64,000 nucleotides of DNA from Uranotaenia lowii (Eukaryota; Arthropoda; Insecta; Diptera; Culicidae): NCBI RefSeq assembly GCF_029784155.1, contig NC_073691.1:119412226-119476225 (forward strand), in the 5' to 3' direction. The position numbers were made by a program, and so were the translations under genes. Shown here one piece after another: positions 33,990 through 44,775 of the stretch. Below the pieces are notes generated by a model. That model had not been told where the DNA came from, made no database searches, and saw only the letters and a program-made list of their open reading frames with translations. Each line of letters starts with the position of its first letter. Positions within the stretch are counted from its first letter, which is position 1.

Positions 33990-33991
33990 TA

Positions 33992-35188
33992 GAGTAAAGT
34001 GGGGCAAGAGTACGCACTTAGTTGTGTACTTATTGTATCTCTTCAAAGAACAAAGTATCGATCATAGTAATTAAACCAAATTAAAGTAAGGCTCTTTACC
34101 TTGATTGTATGACGTAAAAAGTTTTGATTATGTTTGTAAACATTGATAAAAAATCATATTTTTTAAAAATTACCAAAGCATACTCTTACCCCACCAGTGG
34201 GGTAAAAGTATGCATGAGGTGGGGCAAGAGTACGCATATAATAAGCTCATTGTATTCCATTCTTGTCCGGTGTAAGTGAGGTCTTGAATCATTAAAATCG
34301 TTTATCAAACAAAACACAACCTTTATTTCATAAACAATAGTTAAAATAAAACAGTGATTTTATGGGTAACGCTGTTCGCTTCAGCAAAAGCAATGGCGAA
34401 GCGACGCAAATCACTGAAAGTCAGACCGTAAAAAGCACTGTGCAGCGCTCTTTAGTGATTTACGAGATCCTCTGACTGCTGAGGAGTAAAAATTGTCCAT
34501 GGCTTTCAGCACCGAATCCCTGGTCGAGAAAAATGATTGTTATTTACAATTCAATACAAAAATATCTTCTGTTGATTACCTTCTTAAAGCGTTTACGCAA
34601 GGTTGATTCCGAAGTCCCGAGCAATCCGGCGCTTCGATTCTCCGTCCTTCAACCGCTGCCTGGCGTTTTCCAGCATCTCCGGAGAGCAAATCTTCCGGCT
34701 AGTTTTCCTTTTGTACGTCCTGATTATTGAAAACTTGATTATTCTTTGGGTCCAAATGCTATCAAAAAGACGAAGGAAACCAACGCGTACTCTTGCCCCA
34801 CCAAACCTGCGTACTCTTGCCCCCTACGACCATTTGTGAAAAAAGCTAAAAGTGCTAAATATTCCGATCATATCCTGGCATGAGTGTTCCACAGATTTAA
34901 TCTATATTAATTATGTGTCCTTCGTCACGTATGCAGATTTGATTAGCGAATTTCAACGAAGCGTAATAATGTTTCCAAATACGCATAAAATTACATAAAA
35001 ATTGGAAAAACTAAAACTTATCTCATTTCTACGACGTGCGCGAGCCAAACCACAAACAAAAACACATATGATCAGCTGACTCGATGACCTGTCAAACCGG
35101 TACAGTGTTGCTAGTTTCAGTGTTGTCGTTTACTGTAAAAGTCTAGTGCGTACTCTTTCCACCTGCGTACTCTTCCCCCACTTTACTC
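33992..35188 (-). mobile_element. Pogo-like (Tc1/mariner) element, non-autonomous, with HTH remnant
   Basis: Inverted ends GAGTAAAGTGGGGCAAGAGT (33992) and its near-complement ending CCCCCACTTTACTC (35188) are flanked by TA. The phrase GGGGCAAGAGTACGC is iterated near both ends: around 33999, 34184-34235, 34785-34815 and 35150-35175. The reverse strand at 34720-34560 encodes the start of a pogo/Tigger transposase: RTYKRKTSRKICSPEMLENA, then ARQRLKDGESKRRIARDFGI, the pipsqueak-type helix-turn-helix. A one-base frameshift then precedes LRKRFKK. The catalytic domain is absent, so this is a deletion derivative. Confidence 0.82.
34560..34725 (-). pseudogene. Pipsqueak-type HTH of a pogo-like transposase (remnant)
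   Basis: About 42 codons of clean frame with the basic N-terminus and two helices of an HTH_psq domain (EMLENARQRLKDGESKRRIA). The frame breaks just before the recognition helix continues (LRKRFKK), next to a GTAATC that could have been a splice donor. The DDE domain is not in the element. It would bind the iterated terminal motif if expressed, but this copy is dead. Confidence 0.72.
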
Positions 35189-35190
35189 TA

Positions 35191-36908
35191 TACGTTATAT
35201 TCCTGAACCGATCCAATAGGCGATGGAATCGAAAAGTTATTCTTTTTCTCGTTATAAAAACCCCCGTTAGATCTGTCAAAAGATGGGTGAAATTTAAGCT
35301 GCATTTCACTTGCTAATCCAAAACCATCACCCAAATTCGGCATGAATGGGGGGTTTCTCTACCCAGTTTTCCAAAAAAAAAAAAAAAATCATGCACTTCC
35401 ATGAGAAAATTGTTTTTCAATCGTTTTCAAACGTATCGATGAAAAAACCAGGAATACAAACATTTCATACAACATTCATTAGCAGACGCTTCTGAAATTA
35501 AAAATATATAAAAGAACTTGCTTTTAGTAATTTACTAGGCTATAAGAAAAGCAATATTGTGAACAATCATCTAGAACGCATAAAAATTGGTCAATGGTAG
35601 TTTTGTGATAGAATATAATGGCCATCCATCCGACACGGATTGGCCATTCGGACCAGATGGGATTTGAATGTAGGATAATGCTTCCGCAAGCCTGGAAAAA
35701 AAGGGAACGACAATTCTGCGTTCTGTTCAGCCCTGAGTGGCCAACTCCTCTACACTTGACCTATCGTTTCGAATAGCCCTCGCCAGCCATTTGTTTCCGA
35801 CACGCTTTGATTGAAAATATGAATAGTCTCTTGATGACACCCAAAGAGAACGAAACGGAGAAAAAAAAGACTTTTCCATCCCTCGCATAAATCACATCTG
35901 TCCACCGATTTTCCCGCACAATGAAAGTCAAGAAACTCTTCGCAGCACCAGCATCAAGATAGGTCTAGGAGAGATTGTTAGTGCCTAATAATCTCATTTT
36001 TATATAGTTCGTCGTCTTCGTCATCATCTAGCCCAAAAATTCAGCACCAGGTGTCTTCGTATATGAGGCAGTTTATCGTATATTCGTTTAGGTTTCCACT
36101 TTTTTGTCAATCTAGAAAATTGCACCGTTAGGTTAGGTGATGATTTTTTTCCTTTCTCTCCCTCCGATTGAATCCCATTGTTTCGAATAGAAAAGCCAAA
36201 GAAGGAAATTCTTTATGAGGGAAATCAAATGAAAAACTTTATGAGTGGAAAGATGAAAAACCAATTTCATTTACTGTATTCTTTCAAGTGATGCTTCTGT
36301 TGAAATATTTATTTACATTTTAAAGTGAAGCAGGTGCTAAGCGCTTTTAGAGCATCCGCAGCAAGCGCGAGTATACAGAAAATGCTCACGCGTTTTATTT
36401 CTCTCATACCGCCCCGGGGGTTAGTATGAGGGTGAGAAAAATAGGGCCGTTGCCGAAATAGCAAATTCGCTCGCACAAAAGGGGTGTTAGTATAATTGTA
36501 CTGAGAAAAAAATTCAAAGTTTTAATGAAATGTTCCGTGGCAAAATATAAAAGTGAAAACTAGATGAAGATAAACAAATTATCAAAACTATCATTAAACA
36601 TTCCAGAAAATTTTGATCAGAGACTGTAGCGCTAAAAGGGGTTTAATACGTTTTTTTTTTCAACATCAAAGTGGTGCCTGGTTTTTTTTTTAAATAAATG
36701 TTTGTGCAAGGTTGTGATTACTTTTTGTGAAATAGTATGTTTTTATGTAATCGGATGATAAAGTGACAAATAAAAACATTGAATTTCTCGTAATTCGTTA
36801 TTCATATAATCGGTCAGATAAACTAGCTATAAAATGGCAATGAAAATTAGCGAACTTTTGACAATCTTGTTTTTTTAAGATATGTAGATTCATTGCCCTT
36901 TGTACCCA
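35191..36908. other. Gene-free region; higher-complexity island at about 35580-36200
   Basis: I see no gene. Between about 35580 and 36200 the sequence is of mixed composition and not repeated elsewhere in the window, as expected for single-copy intergenic or intronic DNA. Near 36340-36490 a GC-richer patch contains CCGCCCCGGGGG and may be part of a small MITE. Confidence 0.4.
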
Positions 36909-37162
36909 AGCAACTAAAGGTCACATATGTACTTACTTGAATGAAAGCTGTGAAAGTTACATTTTGACTGACAAAGAGAATTAACTGCCCAATTCCCTTG
37001 AGTGAACTTTATGTTCTTATTAATGCAATTGAAAGTTGCAAAAGGGATTAATATGTACGTTGTATGTGATTTATTTTGTCCAATTCCAATGAGTGAACTA
37101 TATGTACTCATTAATGAACTTGAAAGTTGCAAAAGTGATTTATATGTACTTTGTAAGGGACT
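36909..37162 (+). repeat. Tandem repeat, ~90-bp unit, about 2.5 copies
   Basis: Units at about 36988-37079 and 37080-37162 share TTGAGTGAACT / ATGAGTGAACT, ATTAATG, TTGAAAGTTGCAAAAG and ATATGTAC in order. A partial, more diverged unit precedes them from about 36909. The unit happens to be open in one frame, giving a repetitive 63-codon frame that I do not consider a gene. Confidence 0.75.
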
Positions 37163-37639
37163 TAACCCTCCAAAGCAGTTCGGGTCTATATGACCAGAAG
37201 CGCAGATTTCAAACATTTTTATCATCACTCCGAAATACTGAAAAACTGGGAATTTTGACAGACCAAGTATGAAAATAATGATCAAATTAAAATTAAAATT
37301 TGAGTTTTGAAAATCGGTTCATTGGGAAATGAAATACAGCTAAGCAAAGCCATATTTGGATGTCTTTTTATTTAAAGTGAAATATTTTTCTACCGGAAGA
37401 TCTGAAATAGCAGTAAAAACTTTCATTGGACTCCAACATATCTATACATTGTCGGATACATGGATTCTTGACGATTTCAAACATCAATGCAATTTTTAAA
37501 TACAGAAAAGCTGTCAGAAGTGATGAGTTTTTTTTTAAATAAATTTGATTTTTCGGACTTTTTACTTTCTGAACCTGGTAATACATATCGACTTATTTTT
37601 TGAATATTGGAAATTTAGGATAAATTACCTACACAATGA

Positions 37640-38660
37640 ATATAATATCATCAAAATCGGTTGACATTTACAGCCATGAGAACGAAATCAAACTACATCT
37701 CAAATTTATCCGGATATTCCGGATATCTAGCGAACGGCTTTGGAAGATTAAGACGGGTTCAAAAATCGTAAAATCGTTAAAAATGGTCACATCGACCGTG
37801 TGCACAGCGTTCTCAAACGTTTCCGTGAGATGCATTTTATCGATCGGCAGATTTATACCAAGCGTCATAGTGGAACTAACGATCAGAAACTGCATTCGAA
37901 GGTGTTGAGAACGATTAAGGCAAACCCAGGACTATGACATCACCAAGAAATTCAATGCCGACCGGTGCACCGTCAGAAGGATTCGTCTGCGCGAAGGAAT
38001 ACGATCCTATCGGGCCATATAACATAGGTTATATAACAAGGTTATAACGAAGTATGACGGATGCATCCTCATGGATGACGAAACGTACGTGAAGATGGAT
38101 TTTGGGCAGCCTCCTGGCCAAAAATTTTACAAAGCCACTGGACGGGGTGATGTCCCCGGCAACTTCAAATTCGTTTTTCCTGATAAGTTTGCAAGAAAGT
38201 GTTTGATCTGGCAAGGTATTTGCAGCTGCGGACGAAAAATCCCGGTTTTTGTAAAAAACAAGACCATGGACTCCGAAATGTACGAGGAGGAGTGGCTGAA
38301 AAACGTTTTTTTTTTCATACATTAGATCTTACAAAGGACCAGTAAAGTTTTGGCCAGATTTGGCAAGCTGCCACTACAGCAAAGGGGTACTACACTGGTA
38401 TCGAGACAACCGGGTGGATTTAGTCAAAAAGGACATCAACCCACCCCACTGCCTTCAATTTCACCCTATCGAAAAAAAATTGGGCAATTGTCAAGCAGAA
38501 TATGAAGAAAAATGGTAAATGGTAGGACGACTCGGGATGTAACAGAGATGAAGAGATTGTGGAACAAAGTGGCCGCGGAGGTCAGCATACAGGGTGTCCA
38601 AATTATGATGAGTGATATTGGACGAAAAGTTCGAAATTTCACCAAAACATCGGAATAATT
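37640..38660 (+). pseudogene. DD37E mariner (ITmD37E-like) transposase, decayed
   Basis: Segments in order: an HTH region (around 37700-37900), TKKFNADRCTVRRIRLREGI at about 37940-38000, a gap, CILMDDETYVKMDFGQ at about 38065-38105 with the first catalytic Asp, KFARKCLIWQGICSCGRKIP at about 38190-38245, PVKFWPDLASCHYSKG at about 38345 with the second Asp, and NPPHCLQFHPIEKK with the Glu at about 38470. I count exactly 37 residues between the second Asp and the Glu. Internal stops, a deletion near 38020 and a frameshift in the T-run at 38309 kill it. Inverted ends were not identified. Confidence 0.85.
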
Positions 38661-41600
38661 TCTTTTTATTATTTTTCCATTAAAGTGCAATAAAAAACAT
38701 ACATTTTGAGTACAAAACATTTTTATTTCGATTACATAGCTCCTAGATAGACCCGTTTGATTGTCCAGATGATCCATGCTTTACGCCAAACTTGCCCTTA
38801 AATGTATGTATGTATGTAGATAATCCACCATGGGTGCACGGATTCACCGCAGTTTCGCCAACGTATGCGCCAAATTGCATTCTTTAGATTATAAGTTCGG
38901 CCAATCTTCAATGCAAATTACCACATACCCGACACCATGGCTTCGTGTAAACTGTCATGTAATGAATGTATTTCGTGTTTGTGTATGTCTTATTTGTAGA
39001 ACGAGCAAACAGTTTCGCAATCGTATAAAATTCATAACATTCTCAGTGTTATGAATCTTCGACAGGTATTCCGCATGCGTGTAGATACGTGTCCAGCTGG
39101 CAACTGATTGAACGTTCTTATATAATATAATCAATAAATGAAATTGTCATACAACAGAATAACCTCACCTTTATACCCAACTTACCTCAAGACACACTAA
39201 GCTTACCTTTAGCTGTAACCGACCTTAATCAGTATCATAACCATATTTATTTCCATCTGATCTAAAATAAACAATTTTTAAATTTCATAGTCACTTAGAA
39301 AATTTATGTCTGGAATTGTCTGGAATATATGTCAAAAGTCTGTAAGTCTGGAAACCTGAAAAAATGACTGGCAGAACTTCAAAAAGTCTGCAAGATCCAG
39401 AAAATATCTGGAAGGTTGACATCTTTGCTCACCAGCCGGAGAAATGTTGACTATTGTCGTGCTTTATCCGTCATCATGGGAGTAGTGAGGTTTCGTCAAT
39501 TGAGTACGGAGCCGTGATGTTAAGGGAAAATAGCTAGTCCAGTCATGCGTGACTGGCGAATTCTCTCAGCTCTGATAGTTATGATGGAATGCACTTTAAA
39601 ATTTATATACAAATGCATTCAAAATAGCATAAAATCGCATGAAGTCGCTTTCTTCCAACTTTGACAAGCTGTCATGTTTTCGAAGACAGCAAAGAAAATG
39701 CCACAAAACTAACTCCCATTTAACAGGTTATAGCTTGATTAGCTGAAGAGATACTAAGTTACGGTCTTCGATCAGATGACCGGTTCTACGATTAAAAGAA
39801 AAATCATGTTCGTGGTTCGGAACAACATGCCTTATTTTCCCGTACATACAAAAAACTAAGATTTACTTATGTAAACGTTACTTTAAAATTTGAAAAAATG
39901 GCCTTTTTTTTAATTTTGAAACAAATGGAAGCTTTTAAGACCTCTTTGTTTGAGAAAATTTAAAAATTTCCTCAAGCTGAGACTAGCGAAACAATCGACT
40001 TCAAAAAATGGCTAACTTATGGAGCTCCGGGTATTTTTGAACCATTTCCGAGCAGCGCTTATAAATGTTTTATATACTTTTGTCACATGAATCTATCATT
40101 AGTTTAACGCCGCTTAGATGAATAGCTCCAGTGGCACGTAATGAGAGGTAAACAAAAACCGTACCTATATGACAAAGGAGCTAATATAGGGGCAATTTAC
40201 TTTCTTCTCAGCTCATAATCTGTCCGCCCCTAGGGGATAATGAAGTCATTATCAAGGTGGGAATCGGTCGCTTTTGTCGCTTTTGGGAGCGCGTACAGTA
40301 GTGATTAAGTGGGTCCTTGCGTCACACACGTCCCAGTCCCCTCCCTCCTCCAATCGCGTTTCTCTGCAACGGACACACAAATCCTCCCAACCCAACCCAT
40401 CCCAGCCCAGCTTCTAACGGAGAATAATATGCCTCTCGTGGACGTAAACTTGTGCTATGACAGCCTTTGTTCTGTTACCTTCTGTACTTGATCCTGGCTG
40501 ACACATGCGAGGCTCCATTTTGTATTAGCTTAGTCCACATGTTTAATAGCGTTTCTTTTGTCTGCTTTTCTTGTTCAAAGAACCTGGCAGCTGGAATGGC
40601 TTCTTACTCATTTTTTTTTCTTCATCTTCTCCTGCCCTGAGCTCAGGGTGGATCTTTAGGTCACCGACAACAATGTCCCTCCAGCCGGGAAGATGATGAA
40701 CCGAAATTCCCCCATGATATGATGATGGAGGGCTTCAGGCTGACTAGTGAAGAGTTAGCCCAAGAAGGCTCTTCTTCGTACAAGTCAACACAAGCCGAGG
40801 GGTAAATAAAAGCCTGGAGTACTTTGGGACTGCCCTCTTCATCAACCCCCGGAGGAACGAATATTATCAGTTCTCATTTGAGATGCCGATATGCTTCCGT
40901 CCATGATTTTTTTTCCTTTCGTACGGATGGGTATATGCTTAGCACAGTCTAGTACCTAAATGAAGACAGCTAATCAAAAAATAATTGTCTCTCGTCATCA
41001 TCATCCAGTCAAGTGTGTGACTTCAGATAAGAGCCTCGATTCATTATTATCGCCAGGACCAATTGAACAAAACGTTCGTCGGTCGATGTACCTGCTCGGA
41101 ATAGAAAATTTTATCTTAGTTTGCGTGAGAAATATAAAACATAACTTTTAATATATCAACCTAAGAAATATGCCATGTTGCAGTTATTAAATTAAAATGA
41201 AAAAATACCATCTTCCACTAAAAACTTGTTCTTCATGGATGAATGGTTTATAACGAATAATTTCACAAGTTTATAATTTATATGCTTAAATTGCAGATTT
41301 TTTATTTAATTAAAGCTGTAGAATCCGAAAATAGAATAATTATTCGCAAGCACTCCTTTTTAATATGTGAGAGATAGTTAATCCACAGAGAACAGACGTA
41401 CAAGTAAGCCCCCGAAACTTGTGTAGAATTTCCAATGATCGTTTTGAACCAATTTTTGTTTTTTGGCTGGGCCACCAGATGTCTCCAAACACACCAAAGA
41501 GAACAGTCAAAACCAAACTGAGAAAAAAAAAAACAAAATTTTGATCAGTTTTGAACAGGTCGTATGAACTGTTTTGCATGTTTCAAGATAATTGCTGTTA

Positions 41601-42083
41601 AAATTGCATAATGGAAAAATATCTTAAAAGTTATTCGCTATTTCCTTCAAACTAGAAGTGCTAAATTTTGGACAGTGGGATGTAAAAGTGATTCTTGAAA
41701 GTAACCCGCTTTGAGATATCTAGAATCAGTTCTGATGGGTAAGACTGATCGTCAATAATGTTTCTTATTGACTGGATATAGCCGATTCATCCTCTGACGA
41801 TAACCGTTCAAGAAATACAAAAACATATCTGTACCAACACGTGAACAGGATCTATATCCAAAAGTAAAAAACCATTTTCAGTACCTCATGATAGGCAAAC
41901 TTTTTCACTACTTAAAGGCGAAACCCTTTTGAAAAAATAATATTCCGTTACATTGAAAATTCAATTTGAGTAAATGATCTATAAACATTCTAAAACCAGA
42001 ACCGTCATCACGATTGATATACACCCTTTACTCCGGAACTCTTTTTCACTACTACTCCGCAAACAAACTCAAAATTATCAATT
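38661..42083. other. Gene-free region; higher-complexity island at about 40190-41150
   Basis: No gene found. Near 38803 an (ATGT)n run followed by about 340 bp of mixed sequence resembles the tail of a SINE or LTR fragment on the reverse strand. Near 39295-39430 iterated GTCTGGAA phrases resemble a decayed MITE. From about 40190 to 41150 the composition is balanced and non-repetitive, with CCCA-type short repeats near 40320-40420. This is the best candidate for host non-coding DNA in the middle of the window. Confidence 0.4.
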
Positions 42084-42700
42084 TGACTCTTTATTCAACA
42101 TAAAATAATAGTTGCAAATGAATGCGAGCTTATAACTAAACTGCTAAAAATAAGAAAATAGCAAAGGGTGTATAAACAGGTTAGACAAAATATTACAAGA
42201 ACTAGGTTTTATCTACGATAGCGCGTTATTTTTTCATAAAAATTGATATTCCTCTATTCTAACATAAAGAGAATGTTTCTTAAATCGTTTGTCTTCCATA
42301 AAAAGCCAACATTTCATGTGATTTTTAATTAGGGATTTAAAATACGGTGTATTTTTTTCAAACGCTTTTTTCTCGATACGCCATATATGGAGATAGATCC
42401 TTTTCATGTGTTGGTAAAGATTCCACACTTTATTCAACATAAAAACATAGTTACAAATGAACGCGAGATTAAAACTAAAGCTAGAAATGAGAAAATAGCA
42501 AAGGGTGTTTTTTCATGAAAATTGATATTCCTCTATTGTAACATATAGGGGATGCATCTAAAAATCGTTTGTCTTTCATAAAATGCAATATCTTCAAGTG
42601 ATATTTAATAAGCGATATAAAATAAGGGTTATTCTTTCAAACGCGTTTTTCTCGATCCGCCATTTATGGAGACACATCCTTTTCATGTGTTAGTACAAAT
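42084..42700 (+). repeat. Tandem duplication, ~340-bp unit, two copies
   Basis: The phrase CTTTATTCAACATAAAA starts both copies (about 42088 and 42428). Shared blocks follow in order: AGAAAATAGCAAAGGGTGT, TTGATATTCCTCTATT, ATCGTTTGTCTT, TCTCGAT and ATCCTTTTCATGTGTT. The second copy is shorter because of an internal deletion after AGGGTGT. Divergence between copies is clear, so the duplication is not recent. Confidence 0.85.
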
Positions 42701-42701
42701 A

Positions 42702-42790
42702 TTGTAAAACTGTCATTTCGACTTCCTCAATATTGTAAAACTGTCATTTCGACTGCCTCAATATTGTCGTTTCGACTGCCTCAATAGTGC
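42702..42790 (+). repeat. Minisatellite, ~33-bp unit, about 3 copies
   Basis: Units of AATATTGTAAAACTGTCATT followed by TCGACTGCCTC repeat directly after the 340-bp duplication. The third unit lacks the AAAACTGTC part. Confidence 0.85.
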
Positions 42791-42807
42791 AAAAAAAAGG
42801 AATGAAT

Positions 42808-42984
42808 GAAATTTTATCACCGGTACTTTTTATACGGTTTTTACTTATTGACTTTTTCAGTGAGTGAAACAACTATTTTTAAATTTACGTAACGTTTCGG
42901 GTTGCTCTGGGGACATCGAAAGTTATTTCACTCTACGAAAAAAGTCAATAAGTAAAAACCGTATTAAAAAGGAAGTGAAATTCT
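42808..42984. repeat. Inverted repeat / small foldback element
   Basis: Arms of about 60 bp (42808-42870 and 42922-42984) pair. The core TACGGTTTTTACTTATTGAC plus TTTTT is perfectly complementary to 42938-42963. The loop is about 50-60 nt. It could be a miniature foldback transposon. A microRNA-type precursor is less likely, since the arms are long and lie among simple repeats. Confidence 0.75.
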
Positions 42985-43269
42985 GTCGTAACTCGTTTTG
43001 CATTTATCAAGCAAAAATTTCAACCCGTCTAATGATGCTTCCAAAATTCTATAGAAATCGCATGTTTCAGTTCAAGTCAAAAACATTGAACCACCTCGCG
43101 TGACTTTTTCTTCAATTGATAGGTTGATAGAGCTTGACTGGAATCCAAATGGGCATCGAAGAAAAGGCATGCCCAGAAGCTCGTGATGGTATCGTCTAGC
43201 TGCAAAAAAATCCGCAGTAAAGACGCTGGCTCCGGATCGCCAGCAGTGGATATCTTTCATCTCTGCGTC

Positions 43270-43440
43270 GGACAATTTGCCGCAGCCTGTGGCGTAGAGG
43301 ATAGCCTTTAAGTCTACTAAGCCAGCGGGCATGAGATCGAATCCCGGTAAAGGCATACATAGTACACTTTCTGTGGGTTGATGGTTTTAGCATTTGTAAG
43401 ATGCTAGCCTCTAGATCATATCCTCGAAATATGTACGCTT
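43270..43440 (+). mobile_element. tRNA-derived SINE
   Basis: The forward strand has an A-box-like TGTGGCGTAGAGG at about 43279 and a B box GAGATCGAATCCCGG at about 43332, tRNA-like spacing, then a non-tRNA body with TTTAGCATTTGTAAGATGCT. GC content is well above its surroundings, and the GC-rich stretch begins already near 43130, which may be part of the same element or another one. No target duplication was found, so the ends are approximate. Confidence 0.5.
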
Positions 43441-43859
43441 TGAGTTAAGAAAAAGGAATCTCTTGGAGGAAACATCAAATTTCATTGAGATGCTGTATGT
43501 GTTTGTGTTCATTTAAAAAAAAATTGGCGCCGGATTTAATGAGGTTGAATCTTACCTTTTCATAGCTCGAAAACTTCTCCTTATCTTATCTAATAGTTAA
43601 GCAATTACTATTTGGAACGCAAGTATTTTTTGCACAAAAGTACACTGAAACTTATTAAGCAGAGAAAGACTAATCTTGCACAGTTTTTTTTTATCAACTT
43701 ACGACTTTTTTTAATTTGCCTCTAATTCCAATTGATAATTTTACAATTGAGCTTGTGATGATTAGTAGCATTCTAAATATGTATCATAATTTCCAAACTG
43801 AATAGTTAAGAAAAATGAAGCCTCTTCTCAAGTTTATATTTCAATAATTTCAATAAATA
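43441..43859. other. AT-rich spacer, no gene seen
   Basis: Nothing I can support. Confidence 0.5.
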
Positions 43860-44775
43860 TTTTGATAAACATGAAATTTTTGCAGATAATCATCAATAAC
43901 TAGGTAAAAAATTAAAATATCTGAAAACTGCTTACTACGTTTGAAAACCTATAAATTGAGTTACAAATAGGCTAAATTAGGTTTTCATTAGAACATTTTT
44001 TATATTACTTGAAATGTAATTTTATAATCTTAAAACTTTTGGTTTTTTGAAGGCTCACAAACAAATATCTCTCCTGATAAAATGATAGCATTTAGGAACG
44101 AATCGGTTGTTTTATGTGAAAGCTCATTTTATTCTCTGTTAAGGTTTAGTTTAAGTGTTATTTTTATGATCACTTGGTGATAATTTTTGGATATTGAAAA
44201 AAAAAAACGGTGATTTTCCGTGAGAAAGCCCGTATAGTAAAAATGGCTAAAACCCTATCAAAAGGTTTAATTTGATGAAAAAAAGAACATAGGAACAGTG
44301 CGATGACATATGGAATTGCATCGGGGCAGAATTGCATTTGTTTTCAAGGCCAAAAAAAATGAGAAATTTTTTTTTGCCCCTTAATGTATGCAGCAACATT
44401 GTCCATCTTTTGAGAATATTTGCTTTTGAAAGAAAACGTTAAAAAATTCAATTGAGTTTAAACAAAAAGTTACTGTTGTTGATCTTTCAAGCCTTCTGCG
44501 CTAATTGGCTTCAAAACAATCATTTTGAAGATATTGAGGTACGTATAAACCATAGTGATCAAAGTTACCCCGAAACTCGAGATCTGGCTTTGTAGCAAAC
44601 ATTTAATTGTAACACCATTTATGTCGTTTGAACTTACTGCAATCAATGATCATGTTTTATACCCCTCACCTCAGTAAGTATTTTAAAGCTTTTATGTATT
44701 ACGAAAAAGCAACCTCTTCCAAAGTATTCAAAAATGAATGAAAAAAAGTAATGAAAGTTCCCCCAGTTTACGGTA
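43860..44775. mobile_element. TA-flanked DNA element, family 1, copy 2
   Basis: The right end is AAAGTTCCCCCAGTTTACGG followed by TA, the exact inverted partner of the left end at 4350. The body 43895-44560 matches 6587-7239 (for example ATATCTGAAAACTG, TACGTTTGAAA, ATAGCATTTA and CATTGTCCATCTT). ATCATCAATAACTA at about 43888 is the uninterrupted version of the site where the R1-like element inserted in copy 1. The left end is degraded. No transposase. Confidence 0.65.

Noticed and set aside
36988..37193. Repetitive 63-codon frame (37002-37193) as a short protein gene
   Set aside because: It follows the period of a DNA tandem repeat and has no start context, signal or domain.
38803..39160. 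Solo LTR starting TGTAGATAATCC
   Set aside because: No matching flanking duplication, no second LTR and no convincing TG...CA boundaries; left as an unclassified fragment.
42808..42984. microRNA precursor
   Set aside because: Arms of about 60 bp with a 50-60 nt loop among other simple repeats fit a foldback element better; there is no evidence for a mature arm.
4350..44775. A single 40-kb element bounded by the CCGTAAACTGGGGG ends at 4350 and 44775
   Set aside because: Both ends have their own copy of the same internal body next to them, so these are two copies of one short family rather than one giant element.
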